Positions 46,140 through 58,656 of a stretch of DNA of 64,000 bases are shown here, piece after piece. Source of the stretch: Cornus controversa (taxonomy: Eukaryota; Streptophyta; Magnoliopsida; Cornales; Cornaceae); assembly GCA_026545225.1 (NCBI GenBank), contig CM048850.1:8419501-8483500 (forward strand). Reading direction: 5' to 3'. The translations under genes and the position numbers were made by a program. The notes below the pieces were generated by a model. The model saw only the letters and a program-made list of their open reading frames with translations, was not told where the DNA came from and did no database searches. Within the stretch, counting starts at the first letter, position 1. The number at the start of each line of letters is the position of its first letter.

Positions 46140-46784
46140 CTTGATGGGGGTAGAGGGAGATTTTGTTTACAATTGTAGAAGCGTGTCGAGATGAATCGAC
46201 AAATTTGGTCGAACCCCTTGATGTATGAAACATTATGTAAACAACAAAAAAATTTTCTATTTAAAAAATATGATTGCATAGAGAATATGAAATTTAGAGA
46301 TCGTGTACCTTGATGTGGATGATTTTTCAACCCCCTTGTTTTCAACAATTGGTGAAGCAATCGATCACCTTGGTGCACTGCTCGAAAGAATCACTGTTAT
46401 GACCCTTGAGGTTGATTCTCTAAAAACTTTGTTCTTGTAGGAGAACCCTAGGTTTCTAAATTGAGTTCTCTCTCTATAATCTCCTACAACCACTCTTTTT
46501 GTAATTGCAAAACCATAATCTTACGACTAATTTCTACACCCTTGATATGGGAGATAATATAACATATTTTTAGGAGAGTCTCTCCCAAGTAAATTTTTCC
46601 TTTCCCTATAAACAAAATATGATAAATCATATCTTCATATAAAAGGAAAATATATACACACTCCATATCTTATACTCTCCTTACAAAAAAATAAGATATT
46701 ATGTATATATATTTAAATTATATATATTTCAAGAAATTAAATTATCCAATATATATTGATATATAATTCCACTTGTGCCCTAAG

Positions 46785-47300
46785 TGTTAGGGAACTTTTT
46801 AAAACTTTAATAAGTTATTTTATTTTATTTGACTTGGTTTTTAATTTGGTAACGGTTGGGCTAGTAATCACAATTCGCGAGCCACATTACATGATCCCGT
46901 GCCTATAAAGTAGGTCATGACGTTAAGCATGGAAGTGTATAAAAGTTAGTCTCCAGCAGATTAAAGTGTGGAAAAGTCTTCGTTCTTTTTGCTACTATAA
47001 TTACTTCTATTACATTTTACATGTTTTACATTTATATATATTATGAGCAATTCAACACAAGACGGGTGCAACTTTGTCTTCTTCAAAAGTGCCTGAAGAA
47101 GTCAGGGTTGTATCTTGGAGTTGCATAACACCACTCATCCTCACACGTTGGGAGGCTTTGTAGCTTTAGGACAACGCTTTCTGTACCTTCCTATCCAGGC
47201 CAGTCATTTCCATTATTCTATTCTACTCAGTCGTAAATCTATTGTTTTCATATATTACCACTCTGAATTATTGTGTTATATATATATATATATCTCTTGA
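46785..47300 (+). repeat. 5' LTR of nested copia (aligned part)
   Basis: The sequence from TGTTAGGG to GAATTATTGTGTTAT parallels 50091-50585 closely, including CGAGCCACATTACATGATCC and TATCTTGGAGTTGCATAAC. Beyond the (TA)n run the two copies no longer align by eye, so the 5' LTR end is unknown. Confidence 0.8.
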
Positions 47301-47689
47301 AGTTTATTGTTTTCTAAAATATTCTAAAGTACGTGTGGTATATAACATTGTACTATATGTATATAGTAATAAGTTTCACATATTGTGTTTTTTTCTTTTT
47401 ATTACAAATGGAAGCTTTGAGATTTTATTAAAATTCTAGATGAGGTAAAATTTTATAGATTTCTATTCTGTTATTGAAGTTATACTAATGAGTATAGACT
47501 TCTCTCTTATTTTATTCTATATGAACTATGTTTTATACATTGGCATATATAAGTATGTGTTTTGAGGTGATAAAAGTTATTTCATTTTCTTTTCTTGTGA
47601 AATACTATTATATTATTTATTAAAAAAAAACATGACTACATAAAATTTTGGAGCAGATGAAGTATTTGCCTAACATAGCCAACTACCAC

Positions 47690-48247
47690 CTCAACTCAAA
47701 TTGTGTCAACCATACTAAAACCTCAACTTCAAAAATGTCCACCACTTCTAATCAAACTTCACACCCACCTTAACTAAGAAACAAATTGGCACAATAGGAT
47801 TCTAAGTGCTCTATAGCATCACCTATATGATGTCTATCGTACAATCCCATCACCTATGTAATATTTATCGTACAACTTCTAGTGTTAGAGAGTTGTGGAA
47901 AGTCAAAAGTGTCCACCACTTCAAATCAAAATTCACACCCACCTTAACTAAGAAACAAATTGGTACAATAAGATTCTAAGTGCTCTATACCATCACCTAT
48001 GTCTATCATACAATCCCATCACCTATATAATATTTATAGTACAACTTCTAGTGTTAGAGAGTTGTGGAAAGTGTTAGAAGGTGAATATGGTATAATTGAT
48101 GTTGGAATAATGGTAGAAAACAAGTCTATTGCTGTTCAAATTCATGAGTTCCAAGAATGGTTAAGAAATGGAACTAAACTAGGGGAAGAATTTAAAGTTT
48201 CATGCCTAATAGAAAAACTACATCTTAGTTGGTCAAATTTTGCATAG
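47690..48247 (+). pseudogene. Copia gag fragment
   Basis: The frame at 47999-48247 reads HLYNIYSTTSSVRELWKVLE and then AVQIHEFQEWL, GEEFKVSCLIEKLHLSW, the familiar copia gag (UBN2) core. The upstream half is disturbed by the 172-bp duplication. Confidence 0.78.
47735..48075. repeat. 172-bp tandem duplication in copia gag
   Basis: TCCACCACTTCTAATCAAAC near 47739 recurs near 47911, and the following CACACCCACCTTAACTAAG and AGTGTTAGAGAGTTGTGGAA also recur. Confidence 0.8.
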
Positions 48248-48559
48248 GTGTCTTTGACATAAACAACTGCGACGTTTCCTGAAGTGAGGAGAGTTCTAGT
48301 GAATGAGATCGTTATTGGAATAAATAATGTATTTAGGATATATTTGTAAAAACTTTGATATGATTTTGAAAGTCAATAAAGTTCTCATGTTTTTGTGGTC
48401 TATGGTATATAAACTTGAAACATATTAAAAAATAGTGATGGATCTCAATCTAGTATCCAAATTCGATGATTTGTTTTAAATATAAGAGTGAGATATGCTA
48501 AGAAACCTAGGATAACATTTAGACCTATAGTTAGAATACTCAACTCTTAGAGTTTATAC

Positions 48560-49060
48560 ATAGAATACTCAACTCTTAGAGTTTATACACAGTGATGTGT
48601 GTGATTCTAATAAGCCTCCAACTAAAGGTGAAAATAAATTCTTTGTGATGTTTATTGATGATTTTTTTAAGTGTTAGCTAATTATTCTTGATTAAAATTA
48701 AAGATGAGATTTTTGAGAAACATATAGTGTACAAAAAGTAAGGTTGAAATCAACTAGAGAAAAAAAATCAAATGACTTAGATTCCATAGAGGTGTTGAAT
48801 ACAACCTTAATAAGTTTTTGAGGAATGTGGAACCATACATGAAGTAACTCCTCCTTCCTTTTTCACAACAACAGGGTAGTTGAAAGAAATATTAAACTAC
48901 TTCTTGATATGATTAACTCAATGCTCTTGAGTTATAGCGCATTGGAGAACTTGTGGGGGGAGCAATGCTCACTGCATGCTTTATAATCAATCCAGTTATT
49001 TTGGATAATAATAATAGAACTCCATATGTGATATGGAAATAGAGAGCTCATAATCTCAAA
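48560..49060 (+). pseudogene. Copia integrase fragment
   Basis: Across shifting frames the plus strand reads LHSDVCDSNKPPTKGENKFFV, FIDDFFK, NRVVERNIKLLLDMINSMLL and ENLWGEQC. These match the copia integrase core order, with the catalytic Glu region in NxVxERxN form. Many stops are present. RT and RNase H are not recognisable downstream. Confidence 0.72.
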
Positions 49061-50090
49061 ATTCTAAAAGTGTAGGGGTATTAACCAAAAATGTCATACG
49101 TAAACCTGACAGAGAAAAGATAGATTCTAAAACCATTGACACCAGGAATATTTTTAAAGTATACCCAAACTAATTTACCTTTTATTTTTTATGTGACGTA
49201 AATAAAAAAGTGTAAAATTGATGGAATGAGTCAAATTTTATTTTATTTTTCCTTACCATTCTTGAATGCTCTTGTGAAGGTATTTATTATAAAATATTTA
49301 TTACCTCTAATATATGCATTACATGATTCTGCATAGGTGTTGAAAATGACAAGTGGAGGCGTCAACGTTATAAAGAAAATACAAAGAAGACAAATATAAG
49401 GAGTCATATAAATGGACCAACAGTCCTTGAATTTCTAGGAGCGTAGTCCTAGATATGTCGAGGGGGATAGGCCTAAGCCCATAAGGGAGTCATTTATGGA
49501 CGTAACCCATCCTTTGTGATTGGAGATCCCATGAAGAACGTTTAATGGGTAGAAACAATTCACACTGCATGACTCTTATATAGCACTATTTTATTAGAAA
49601 GTTTTTTACGAAGATTCTCTCTTACCCATCCCTATGGCATAGTACTGTGTTATCTAACATTAGGAAGGGCATTGCCTTGAATGAATCCAAGGCGAAAATA
49701 CTCTCGCAAGATATAGATCACATATATCCTTGGAGGATTCACCTAAGTGAGAAATGTCGTGGGGCTGCGACTATAAGAATTGAGCTATTCTTTAAAAACT
49801 CTCATGAGAAGCAAGATACACGCATATGACCATTATTAGCGCTACCCTACGCACCTAGCCTATAGTCAATACTATGTGTGTGACATATTGAAGTTTGGCT
49901 CAAGGCGTCAAGTTCAAGACTTAGTCTCTCAAATCCCTCAAATAAAAATTGTTAACACTAAGTGCAAGTTCAAGTCCAGAAGACTCTTGCACCTATTGCA
50001 TGGTATTATATTGTCCTTACATAATTTTATTTATTATTTTATTAAATTTTAGTTTTTATTTTAAGAAATTTTTAAAAAGTTGTGGGGGAC
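49061..50090 (+). other. Non-coding 3' part of nested copia
   Basis: I see no pol motifs. A short frame at 49647-49829 is not recognised. The stretch ends in the polypurine tract before the 3' LTR. Confidence 0.45.
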
Positions 50091-50592
50091 TATTAGGGAA
50101 CTTTTTAAAACTTCAATAAGTTATTTTATTTTATTTGACTTGGTTTTTAATTTGGTAACGGTTGGGCAATTAATCACGATTCCCGAGCCATGCTACATGA
50201 TCCCGTGCTTATAAAGTAGGTCATGACGTTAGGCATAGAAGTATAAAAGTCAGTCTCCAGTAGATTGAAGTATGAAAAACTCTTCGTTCTTTCTACTACT
50301 ATAATTACTTCTATTACATTTTACATGTTTCACATTTATATATATTATGGGCAATTCAACACAAGGTGGGTGCAACTTTGTATTCTTTGGACATGTCTGA
50401 AGAAGTCCACTGGTGGATTAGGGTTGTATCTTGGAGTTGCATAACACCATTCATCCCTGCACGTAGGGAGGCTTTGCAGCGATAACATTTTTTGCACCTC
50501 CCTATCTAGGCCAATGTTTTCCATTATTCTACTTTACTCAGTCGTAAATCTGTTTTCATATATTACCACTCTGAATTATTGTGTTATTGTTA

Positions 50593-50654
<62 letters not shown>

Positions 50655-50701
50655 TACTTCATCTCCATTAATATACACTTTCTCACTATTAAATTCTAAC
50701 A
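50091..50701 (+). repeat. 3' LTR of nested copia
   Basis: This 611-bp copy includes a (TA)n microsatellite of about 54 bp (50598-50651) and ends at TTCTAACA before the CTTAG flank. Confidence 0.85.
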
Positions 50702-51747
50702 CTTAGCATATAAATAAATTACAAATTCTCCTAGCACATTAAATTAATTCACATTTAATAATCTAGTTGGTTTTAAATCGACCCAGTGGGCCAGATTGAG
50801 GATCTTATTTTAGGGCCCAAACTCTTATTGGCTCCAATGGATTATAAATTGGCCCGGTCATCCTATGATCCTAAATTTTAATAATTCATTAACCACAACT
50901 TAATTCAACTATATAAGTGTGGTAACACTCCAACTCGAGAATGGTTAGACCATGTGTTGTCTTTAAACCTTATGATGCATCAACACACAAAACAATATTA
51001 ATTATACGAATTACCCCTCTATGCACAATTAGATATCGACGTATAAGTTTCAATCAATTCAAATCAACAATTGAATATTTATTAAGCCACTTGATTATTT
51101 TCTATTTAATCAATAAGCCTTTATAAAACTTATGCACTTTGCCAATGTGCATACCCATTTTATTAAAGTTGAACCAAGCGTTTGGATTTACCATTGATTA
51201 AATTAATCAAGTCATAATAAATTAGCTAACATATATGTAACTCTTGGGAGCATGTTCCAAAGCACATGATCAACCAACACCCAACATATTTGTATTTTAT
51301 ACCCTGGGGCCCACCTCATATATCAAAGTGCTAGCCAACCATGCCTAGGGTTCATCACTCCATCATGCTTGAGGATTACATTTGCCATAACACTGGCAAG
51401 TATTAATTGCAATAACGGCCTTACAATTACTTTGATAATGACTTGTTAGAGATCCTATTTCATTCTTTATCAATAGGGAGTCCACCCAATATTGCTGAAT
51501 GAACAAAACATTTTATGATAATGCAATATAAGTGACTTGTGTTCTCGACCTTGGTAACCATACCAATATACCATGCACGCACCAAGTCATTGCGTAATCA
51601 ATGAACACTACGATTCAGGTCTTGAACTGAATCAATACATATCATTCATAATATATAAACAGTATTTTTGATAAGCAACAAATTCTTATTGATAAGCCAA
51701 TATCACTACATCCCAATTGGTGCTATAAAGGGCATACAATCCCAACA

Positions 51748-52471
51748 ATATGGTGGGGATGGAGCAATCACATGGGCGAGAGAGAAGATGCATTAAATTA
51801 TAGGATATGTAGGGATTGAAGAAATCAAATAATATGGATTTAGTTAGAGTGGCTTTGCAATGTGCACAAGAAGATGATTTGTATTTGCAAGAGTCATTTT
51901 AATCACTTCTAATTTACTATTTATTTAAACAACTAGAAAATAACGTGTTTTGCTAAAATTGACATTAAGAATGAGTAATAAGATAAGCACTTCAAAAACA
52001 AGAAAATGCCTATAGGTAAAATTGGCTTTATTCCTATTGTCATAAGGTTAAAAATATTATATTGAATAATTTTTCATTCTTATACTCACGTATTAAATGT
52101 TTTAGGCACTCACGACTCCCAAACATATTAACTCTCACCAGTTGTTCGTAGGGATTTTATGCAAATTGCCATAGGGGTAAGGGTGGAAAAAGATTGAAAT
52201 ATAAGAATAACCATGATAAGTGAGATACAAAAAATAAAATTCAAAAAGGAAATATTAATCCAAAAAATTGCCTTAAAAAAGATAAAATAGTAGGTTTGAG
52301 TAATAAAAAATTTTAAAATTAGTGTGTACAAAATTTTTTAAAAGACATTAGAACATGATGAGTTTTAATAAAATTACTGGTATTAAATAGAAAAATAAAT
52401 TTTAAAAAAAATAAATTAGAAACCATCATTACAAAAAAAAATTTATTTTTGCTACCAATTTTTTGGCAACA
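51748..52471. other. AT-rich stretch with no recognised gene
   Basis: Small Phe/Ile-rich frames on the minus strand (52128-52531) reflect A-rich plus-strand composition. No repeat structure is apparent. Confidence 0.45.
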
Positions 52472-52476
52472 CTTAG

Positions 52477-53208
52477 TGTAATGACCCAAATTTTTAATTA
52501 AGAAAATATAATTCTTCATTAAGGGTAGCATGGTAAAATCCCTTCCAAAATGAGATTTAAGTGATATTCAATTAATGGTATAACTTATTCTATGGTAGAA
52601 TAAGTTATTATATTGTGGATCACCAAACAATGATTGTGTGGGTGGTATTATATAAATATAATAAGATGGCAATTAGGGTTTATGCGTTGACAGGCTCAGA
52701 TTAAGGAGGAAGAATAATCAAAGGAGGAAGAAAGAGAAGAATAACGTGTGACAACAAGGGAAAATTAATCATCTCTTAGTGGTAAGTTTTTTTCTATCTT
52801 TCCCACAATGGTTGGTATGCTTGACATTAAACTATCACTTAAATTATGTTGTACGATTTAAATATAGGAGGTTTTGTGTCACTATAGTTGATAGAGGTGT
52901 GAGAACATGTTATGTATAAATGTGTAACTGGTTGTGGGCTTTGGCTTGAATAGTAAATATGTTTATATATATCTGTATATTATATTTATATATATATAAC
53001 TATATTTGTGTATGCACGACAGTGAATGTTTTTAGTTGAGAACTAGTGGATCAAGAATGGTGTTTATAGGTGATAAATTAATTGTCTAAATTAGAGGGTC
53101 TAATACTTGTTGAATGCTTGGTGTGACTGTGTGGTTGAATTGAGAAATATGGTGTAGATTGAAGAAGTAATGGATTATGGGTTGGCAGTGGACATGTGTG
53201 GACTTATA

Positions 53209-53248
<40 letters not shown>

Positions 53249-55404
53249 GGATGTAAGTATGTTGTATTAACCCATTTGTGAATGGAATGAGTTCCTTGTT
53301 TTTCATTGAATCAGTAGATATAAGAATGAGGTCAATGAAACTAATATATAGAAACTGATTGGGTATACGAGATCCTAAGAATTGAAGTTGGGGGTTTTCA
53401 AGTCATGCCATGAAACTATGAGATTTAAGTTCTGAGAATAGTTTTAGTGGAACAGGAGTGGATCAGTGTGAAATTTGAGAAGATTCAATGGCGTTTGGTG
53501 ACCAAAATCTGGTTGGGACCATGATTGGAGTCAGCAAGAAAGAGCTGTCAAGAACAGGGAATTTGACCCCAAGATGGTGTTGATTTTGTGTTTAAATTGT
53601 AGATTAATGAGTGTGAAATAGATTGGAACAGATGTGGGTTGATTGGAGTAGGATTTGTGGCCGGAAAAGATGGAGAAAGGGACTGTCAGCGATCTAGGCA
53701 GTAACAGGTACGTGAGAATGAGGTTGGGGACGATGAACAATAGCTGGTGTGTTATCCCACGTGTGCCTCCAGCGTGTGAGGTGTGTGAGCACTGTTTTGG
53801 AGTCTGGCCAGTACCGAAAAATGGTTGGTCCAGTCCCACTCGCCGAGCCCAGTCTTTGGGCCCAATTTCGGGCCCACCAAGAATATAAAAATATATTATA
53901 TATATTTTAAAATGTTTAAAAATGTGGAAAATTAGGAAAAATGCTTTAAATTTTTTGATAAATGCTGAAAAATTTCTGAAAAAATAAAATTAGTCTTTTA
54001 GGACAAAATATGTTTAGAGTTATAGGTTTGGGTTAGAGTTGGTCACACTAGTTATTTATTTAGTACAAAAAGTACGCTTTTAAGCATAAAAATCGAGAAT
54101 GCGAGTTATCCATGAACAGTTAGGTTCTGAAATTTTACCGATAGCTAAGGTAGAAAGGATGATACATTCTTAGGTACACTACTCTCTTTAGATTGGGTCT
54201 GAAGATTATAATTAAATTTAGAAAATGTTCAAAGTACGTTGGCATGGTGTGTGGGTGTGAGTGTGTGACTGATGGTGATGGTTGAGATTACTGGAATGTA
54301 TATATGTCCCTCCAGCATGGAGTGCGGGTCCCTCTAGTGCAAAATGTGTGTCCCTTCATATTACTCAATTCATGGAGTGTGTATATGTCCCTTCAACATG
54401 GAGTTGCGGGTCCCTCTAGCACAGAGTGTGTGTCCCTTCACATTACTTATTGTTACAATGGAGTTGTGCGTCCCTTCAATGTGGAGTGTGTGTCCCTCCA
54501 TATTATTTGTGTTGTGTGGAGTGTGTGTGTTTCTCCAAGTTGGCATGTGTGTGTCCCTCCATATCATTAATCTTACAATCCGGACATAGTTTATACTTGT
54601 TATTTCTCTGTTAGAACTTGAGTTGTACTGTTGTTCCTCCACACTTCAAGATATATTGTATCTAGTGATCTCTTGTGAAAATTATTATCATAGAGTGATG
54701 GAATGGTAGTGGGGTTCGATGAGGCCATGAGTTAAACTTGTTAAGGTACTTTTCAGTGCAAGTACATCATGAACATATTTTCTAGGGTGCACACTGTATT
54801 GACCAATAGACTTGAAATATTTAAGTTGGGGCAGGAGATGGAATTTGAATATCCTGTTGGTTATTGTTAAGTATTAAAAGATGTTGTTAATACTCTTTTT
54901 TTTGTAAATTAATGCACCGTACGATTATCTATATTAATTAATTTACTGTTCTAGCTGCTGAAGTATAATGGTTATTGTCGGTTAGTTAGAACATTATTTA
55001 CTGGGCTTTAAAACTCACCCCTTATTTTTTCCCACATTTCAGGTGTGTGAAATCAGCATCTATAACATATTGGAAGGGGATTCCATGTGAGGATTGTTCC
55101 AATGGAACCTTGTTACTATTTTCTTTTATTTCAGTTTTTGAGACAATATTTGTTGTAAGGATTTTTTTAGATGATAACCCTAATTTGGTTGTATTTAATT
55201 TTCTGGATATTAGTTGGTTATATGACATGAATGCATGTTTTGTTTGTTACCTCTTTTATACGGGAACATTATGAGAATAGGTTGTGTGGATATTATTAAT
55301 TCGATGTTAAGATGTGGATTAGATGGTGATGATTGTAGAATTAAGTCAACCACAGGTTGAGTGAAGGGGCAAATATACCCCGACCTCAACCTGAGGGTGT
55401 GACA
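52477..55404 (+). mobile_element. Solo LTR, Tekay-like (2.93 kb)
   Basis: It starts TGTAATGACCC and ends GAGGGTGTGACA. Flanks CTTAG (52472-52476) and CTTGG (55405-55409) fit a 5-bp duplication with one change. Inside are a (TA)n tract near 53213, a tandem array (54300-54570) and AACTCACCCCTTATTTTTTC..CAG near 55014-55042, a layout like the LTR at 6623-9863. No gag or pol frames were found. Confidence 0.75.
54300..54570. repeat. ~83-bp degenerate tandem repeat (GTGTCCCTCC words)
   Basis: TGCGGGTCCCTCTAG recurs at about 54322 and 54405, and TGTGTGTCCCTCCAT-like words fill the rest. Open frames here (54304-54570, 54344-54589) are Cys/Val/Pro-rich repeat translations. Confidence 0.8.
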
Positions 55405-55733
55405 CTTGGAGTAACCAAACATGTTTTCAGTATTTTGCTTTCATATTTCTTGTGACACTTTGACGCTACCAAATATGTTTTCATATTTTTTGCTTCTGAA
55501 ATTAAATCAAAAATTTTTGTGTTACCAATTATGTTTCCGATCACTATTGAACACACTCCACAATAAAAACTGTTATTTCTGTTTTAAATGAAAACAAAAT
55601 TGTAAAACGAAAACAGTTGGTGAACAAGCCTTTGAAAGCTGAGTTTTACTTGAACAAGACAATGTTTTAAACTGCATGGATCTAGTCGGTACCTAGAGGT
55701 TTTTGCCTGTTCTTAAGTTGGCTAAGAAATGTA
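55405..55733. other. Short non-coding stretch with a TIR-like end
   Basis: AACAGTTGGTGAACAAGCC at about 55612-55631 reads on the minus strand as GGCTTGTTCACCAACTG, a Tourist-like terminus. I could not find its partner. Confidence 0.3.
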
Positions 55734-55741
55734 CTTTTGAA

Positions 55742-56569
55742 CTAGAAAGCACAGACACTTCATATAAGGGTGTCGTACTCGTGTCGGACACTCAGACACT
55801 TCTCGAACACTCCTCAGACACGTGTCAGACACTCCTTAGAAGTGTCCTGAAATTTTTTTTTTTGGACACGCAAGGGACACGGCAAGGACAAGCGGGGGAC
55901 ATGGATAGGACACGCGGGAGACACGATGAGGTACATTTTGTAATTTTTAAAAGTCTAAAAGAATCCCTGGACTTTTCCAAAGTTGCAAAAAGACCCCTTT
56001 GAACTATTTTTTTTGAGCATTTCAGTCTCTCATCTTCTAAAAGCTAACATCTTAATCCCTTGAAGAATTATAATGACATATATACCATTTAATATGACTA
56101 TTATGCCATTTTCTTTTTAAATATAATGTTTTCTAAAATAAAATTTAAAAAAATAAAAAATAGTTAGATAAAATTTTAAATAATAAATTTAGAAACAAAA
56201 AAATAAAAAAAACCAATAGAACTTTATTTAACATAAAGTCATGTCATTTTGTTTGGTATTTTATATTTAAATTTATTTGTTTGTTATTAGAAAAATGAGT
56301 AACGTGTAAGATTCTAGTAGTGGGTTTGAATATAATGAAAACACTCTTTTTGAAAGTACATTAATTGCTTGATAATAAATTCAAGTATTTGGGTTTTTTT
56401 TTTTTTTTTATTGTTAGATTTATGGTATTGTGAATATTGGTTAACTTGTTAAATATATATATTAATATATTATGATTTTATAACCGTATCCATGCCGTTA
56501 CCGTGTCTTGTTTTTTTAAAATTTGTCGTATCGCCGTATTCGTGTCCTACCCGTGTTCATGCTTCTTAG
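55742..56569 (+). mobile_element. TIR element (hAT-like MITE), copy 1
   Basis: The left end CTAGAAAGCACAGACAC pairs with the reversed right end CTAAGAAGCATGAACAC. Flanks CTTTTGAA (55734-55741) and CTTTTGAG (56570-56577) match at 7 of 8 bases, fitting an 8-bp hAT duplication. The element is 828 bp and has no transposase. It is related to 57859-58648 in the opposite orientation. Confidence 0.8.
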
Positions 56570-56577
56570 CTTTTGAG

Positions 56578-57382
56578 ATACTAAAAGAATACTACATAGT
56601 AGGTACCCGAGGTATTAAAAAAATTTCTCCTTCCATGACAGTGTTGGTCCAGATGAGAGTAGGTATAATAAAACGACTTTGGATTGAAGTATCATTTTAT
56701 TTAACTTTCAAGGAAAAAAAAATGTCATTTTATTTTTTCTTCTTTATAATCTTAAGATTTTCATTGAATTAGCTAATCAAAATCAGAAGGTGTTTCTTAA
56801 ATGATCAAATCTTCACAAAATTTTGTGTAATTTACCCTTCAATGGAAGGGCAAAAATGTAAGTTTCAATGGGGTACAGTGTACTCCATCTAGCTTTTGGG
56901 GTTGTTAATTGATTAAATCTTACCTCACTTATCCAAATAATAATAATAATAATAATAAATAAATAAATAAAATAATAGTTTCAAGGAAAAAGATACTTTT
57001 CTCTTTGTCTCCTTCTGACTTCCGAACTTTTGAGATAAGTTATATATGAAAAGATTTCTCTCTTATTCTAGATTTTATCCCTTTCTTCTCAATCCAACAA
57101 AGAAACACTTTTCCTCATTCTTCTTATCTCTGCTTTCCTCTTTTAGTTATTTTTTGGAATATCCACCATCACAGAAGAAAAAAAAAAAATTTGTACAGGG
57201 TAAATCCAAAAATCTTAAATAAAAAATTGAACACGAGATTTAGAAAATTGTACATGAACACAAGAACTTTTTTGGTTCATTTTTTTCGTTTTCAAATAAT
57301 TGAAAATCAGAAATTTGTATAAAATGTTTTTTGGTTGCAGTTTTTTAAAAATTATTTTTCGAAAACTTTATTAAAATAAAAA

Positions 57383-57432
<50 letters not shown>

Positions 57433-57850
57433 AAATTTCACGTTCAGAAAATGCGCGCGCGCACACAAGCTGAATATACAAAAGCTGAACATGAGGAAAC
57501 AACTGGCAATCACTATAGAAATCTAATCAAAGGCAGAGGATAAGAAAAGGTACAAAGTGTTTTTTGTCTTAAACTTCACGTGGGGTATGAGAGTTGGGTT
57601 ACGGTAGTGACGTCCCATATGAAAACGACGTAGTCTCCTTACACGGATGCATCCACGGTGGCACATTGTTCCAAAACCAGGTGGGGTCCACCGAAAGGGT
57701 AATAAGAATCGAATAAATAAAGCCCATCGAGGGCAAATAAGTGGTTCAGATTCGAAACACTCATTCCCAGAAGCTACCCGCGCATCACCCTCTCACGTCA
57801 CCCAACTTAAGGCCGCGTTTGTAATCAATTCTATTTTGCGGCGTTATTGT
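56578..57850. other. Spacer between inverted MITEs
   Basis: No gene recognised. It contains an (AAT)n/(AAAT)n run near 56937-56975, a (TA)n(GT)n tract at 57388-57432 and GCGCGCGC near 57453. A 71-codon frame at 57647-57862 has no recognised motif and runs into the MITE. Confidence 0.5.
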
Positions 57851-57858
57851 TTTGTGAC

Positions 57859-58648
57859 CTAAAAAGCATGGACACGAAACACGGGTACGACACGATACAG
57901 ACATAATAACATGACAAATTTTAAAAAAATAGGGCACGACACGAAGAAAATACTGTTATAAAATCATATATTAATATATATTCAACAAGTTAACCAATAT
58001 CACAGTACCATAAATCTAATAATAAAAAAAGAATAAATTACACAAATACTTCAATTTATTATCAAACAATTAATGTATTTCCAAAAAGGGTGTTCATTAT
58101 ATTCAAACTCATTACTAGAATATTGCATATTACTTATTTTTCTAATAACAAACAAATAAATTTAAATACAAAATACCAAATAAACCAACATGACTTTATG
58201 TTAAATAAAGTTCTATTGACTTTTTTATTTTTTTGTTTCTAAATTTATTATTTAGGAATTTTATCTAAATATTTTTTATTTTTAAAATTTTTTATTTAAA
58301 AAAATATTATATTTATAAAGAAAATGGCATAATAGTCATATTAAATGGTATATATGTCGTTATAGTTATTTCAAGGGATCAATATGTCAACTTTTAGAAG
58401 ATGAGGGGCTAAAATGTTAAAAATAATAATTCAAAGGGGTCTTTTGTAACTTTGAAAAAGTTTAAGGGTTTTTTTGCACTTTTAAAAATTACAAAATGTA
58501 CCCCGCCGTGTCCCCCACGTGTCCTATCTGTGTCCTTGCCGTGTCCCAATAGTGTTCTAAAAAAAAAAAATTTCAGGACACTTCTAAGAAGTGTCCGAGT
58601 GTCCGACACGGGCATGACACCCTTATACGAAGTGTCTGTGCTTTCTAG
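57859..58648 (-). mobile_element. TIR element (hAT-like MITE), copy 2, inverted
   Basis: The left end CTAAAAAGCATGGACACG and right end GTGTCTGTGCTTTCTAG mirror copy 1. Flanks TTTGTGAC (57851-57858) and TTTGTGAT (58649-58656) match at 7 of 8. Different flanks from copy 1 show an independent insertion. Length 790 bp. Confidence 0.8.
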
Positions 58649-58656
58649 TTTGTGAT

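Larger units (their letters stand above)
46785..50701 (+). mobile_element. Nested copia retrotransposon with degenerate gag-pol
   Basis: The 5' LTR starts TGTTAGGGAAC at 46785. The 3' LTR is 50091-50701, its first bases now TATTAGGG and its end TTCTAACA. A PPT-like GTTGTGGGGGAC directly precedes the 3' LTR. Flanks are CTAAG (46780-46784) and CTTAG (50702-50706), a 5-bp duplication with one change. It is inserted in an older minus-strand copia LTR. Only gag and integrase fragments are readable. Confidence 0.85.
46142..51747 (-). mobile_element. Copia-type LTR, minus strand, split by a nested copia element
   Basis: On the minus strand the LTR starts TGTTGGGATTGTATGCCC at 51747, a start common in plant copia LTRs, and ends CCCCCATCA at 46142. 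A PBS, TGGTATTAGAGCC, lies just inside at 46139-46127. A younger copia element (46785-50701 plus 5 bp) interrupts it. Without that insertion the LTR is about 1.7 kb. The body that should lie left of it is nearly all missing. Confidence 0.65.

Noticed and set aside
57647-57862. 71-codon frame between the MITEs
   Set aside because: It runs into MITE copy 2 and has no recognised domain.
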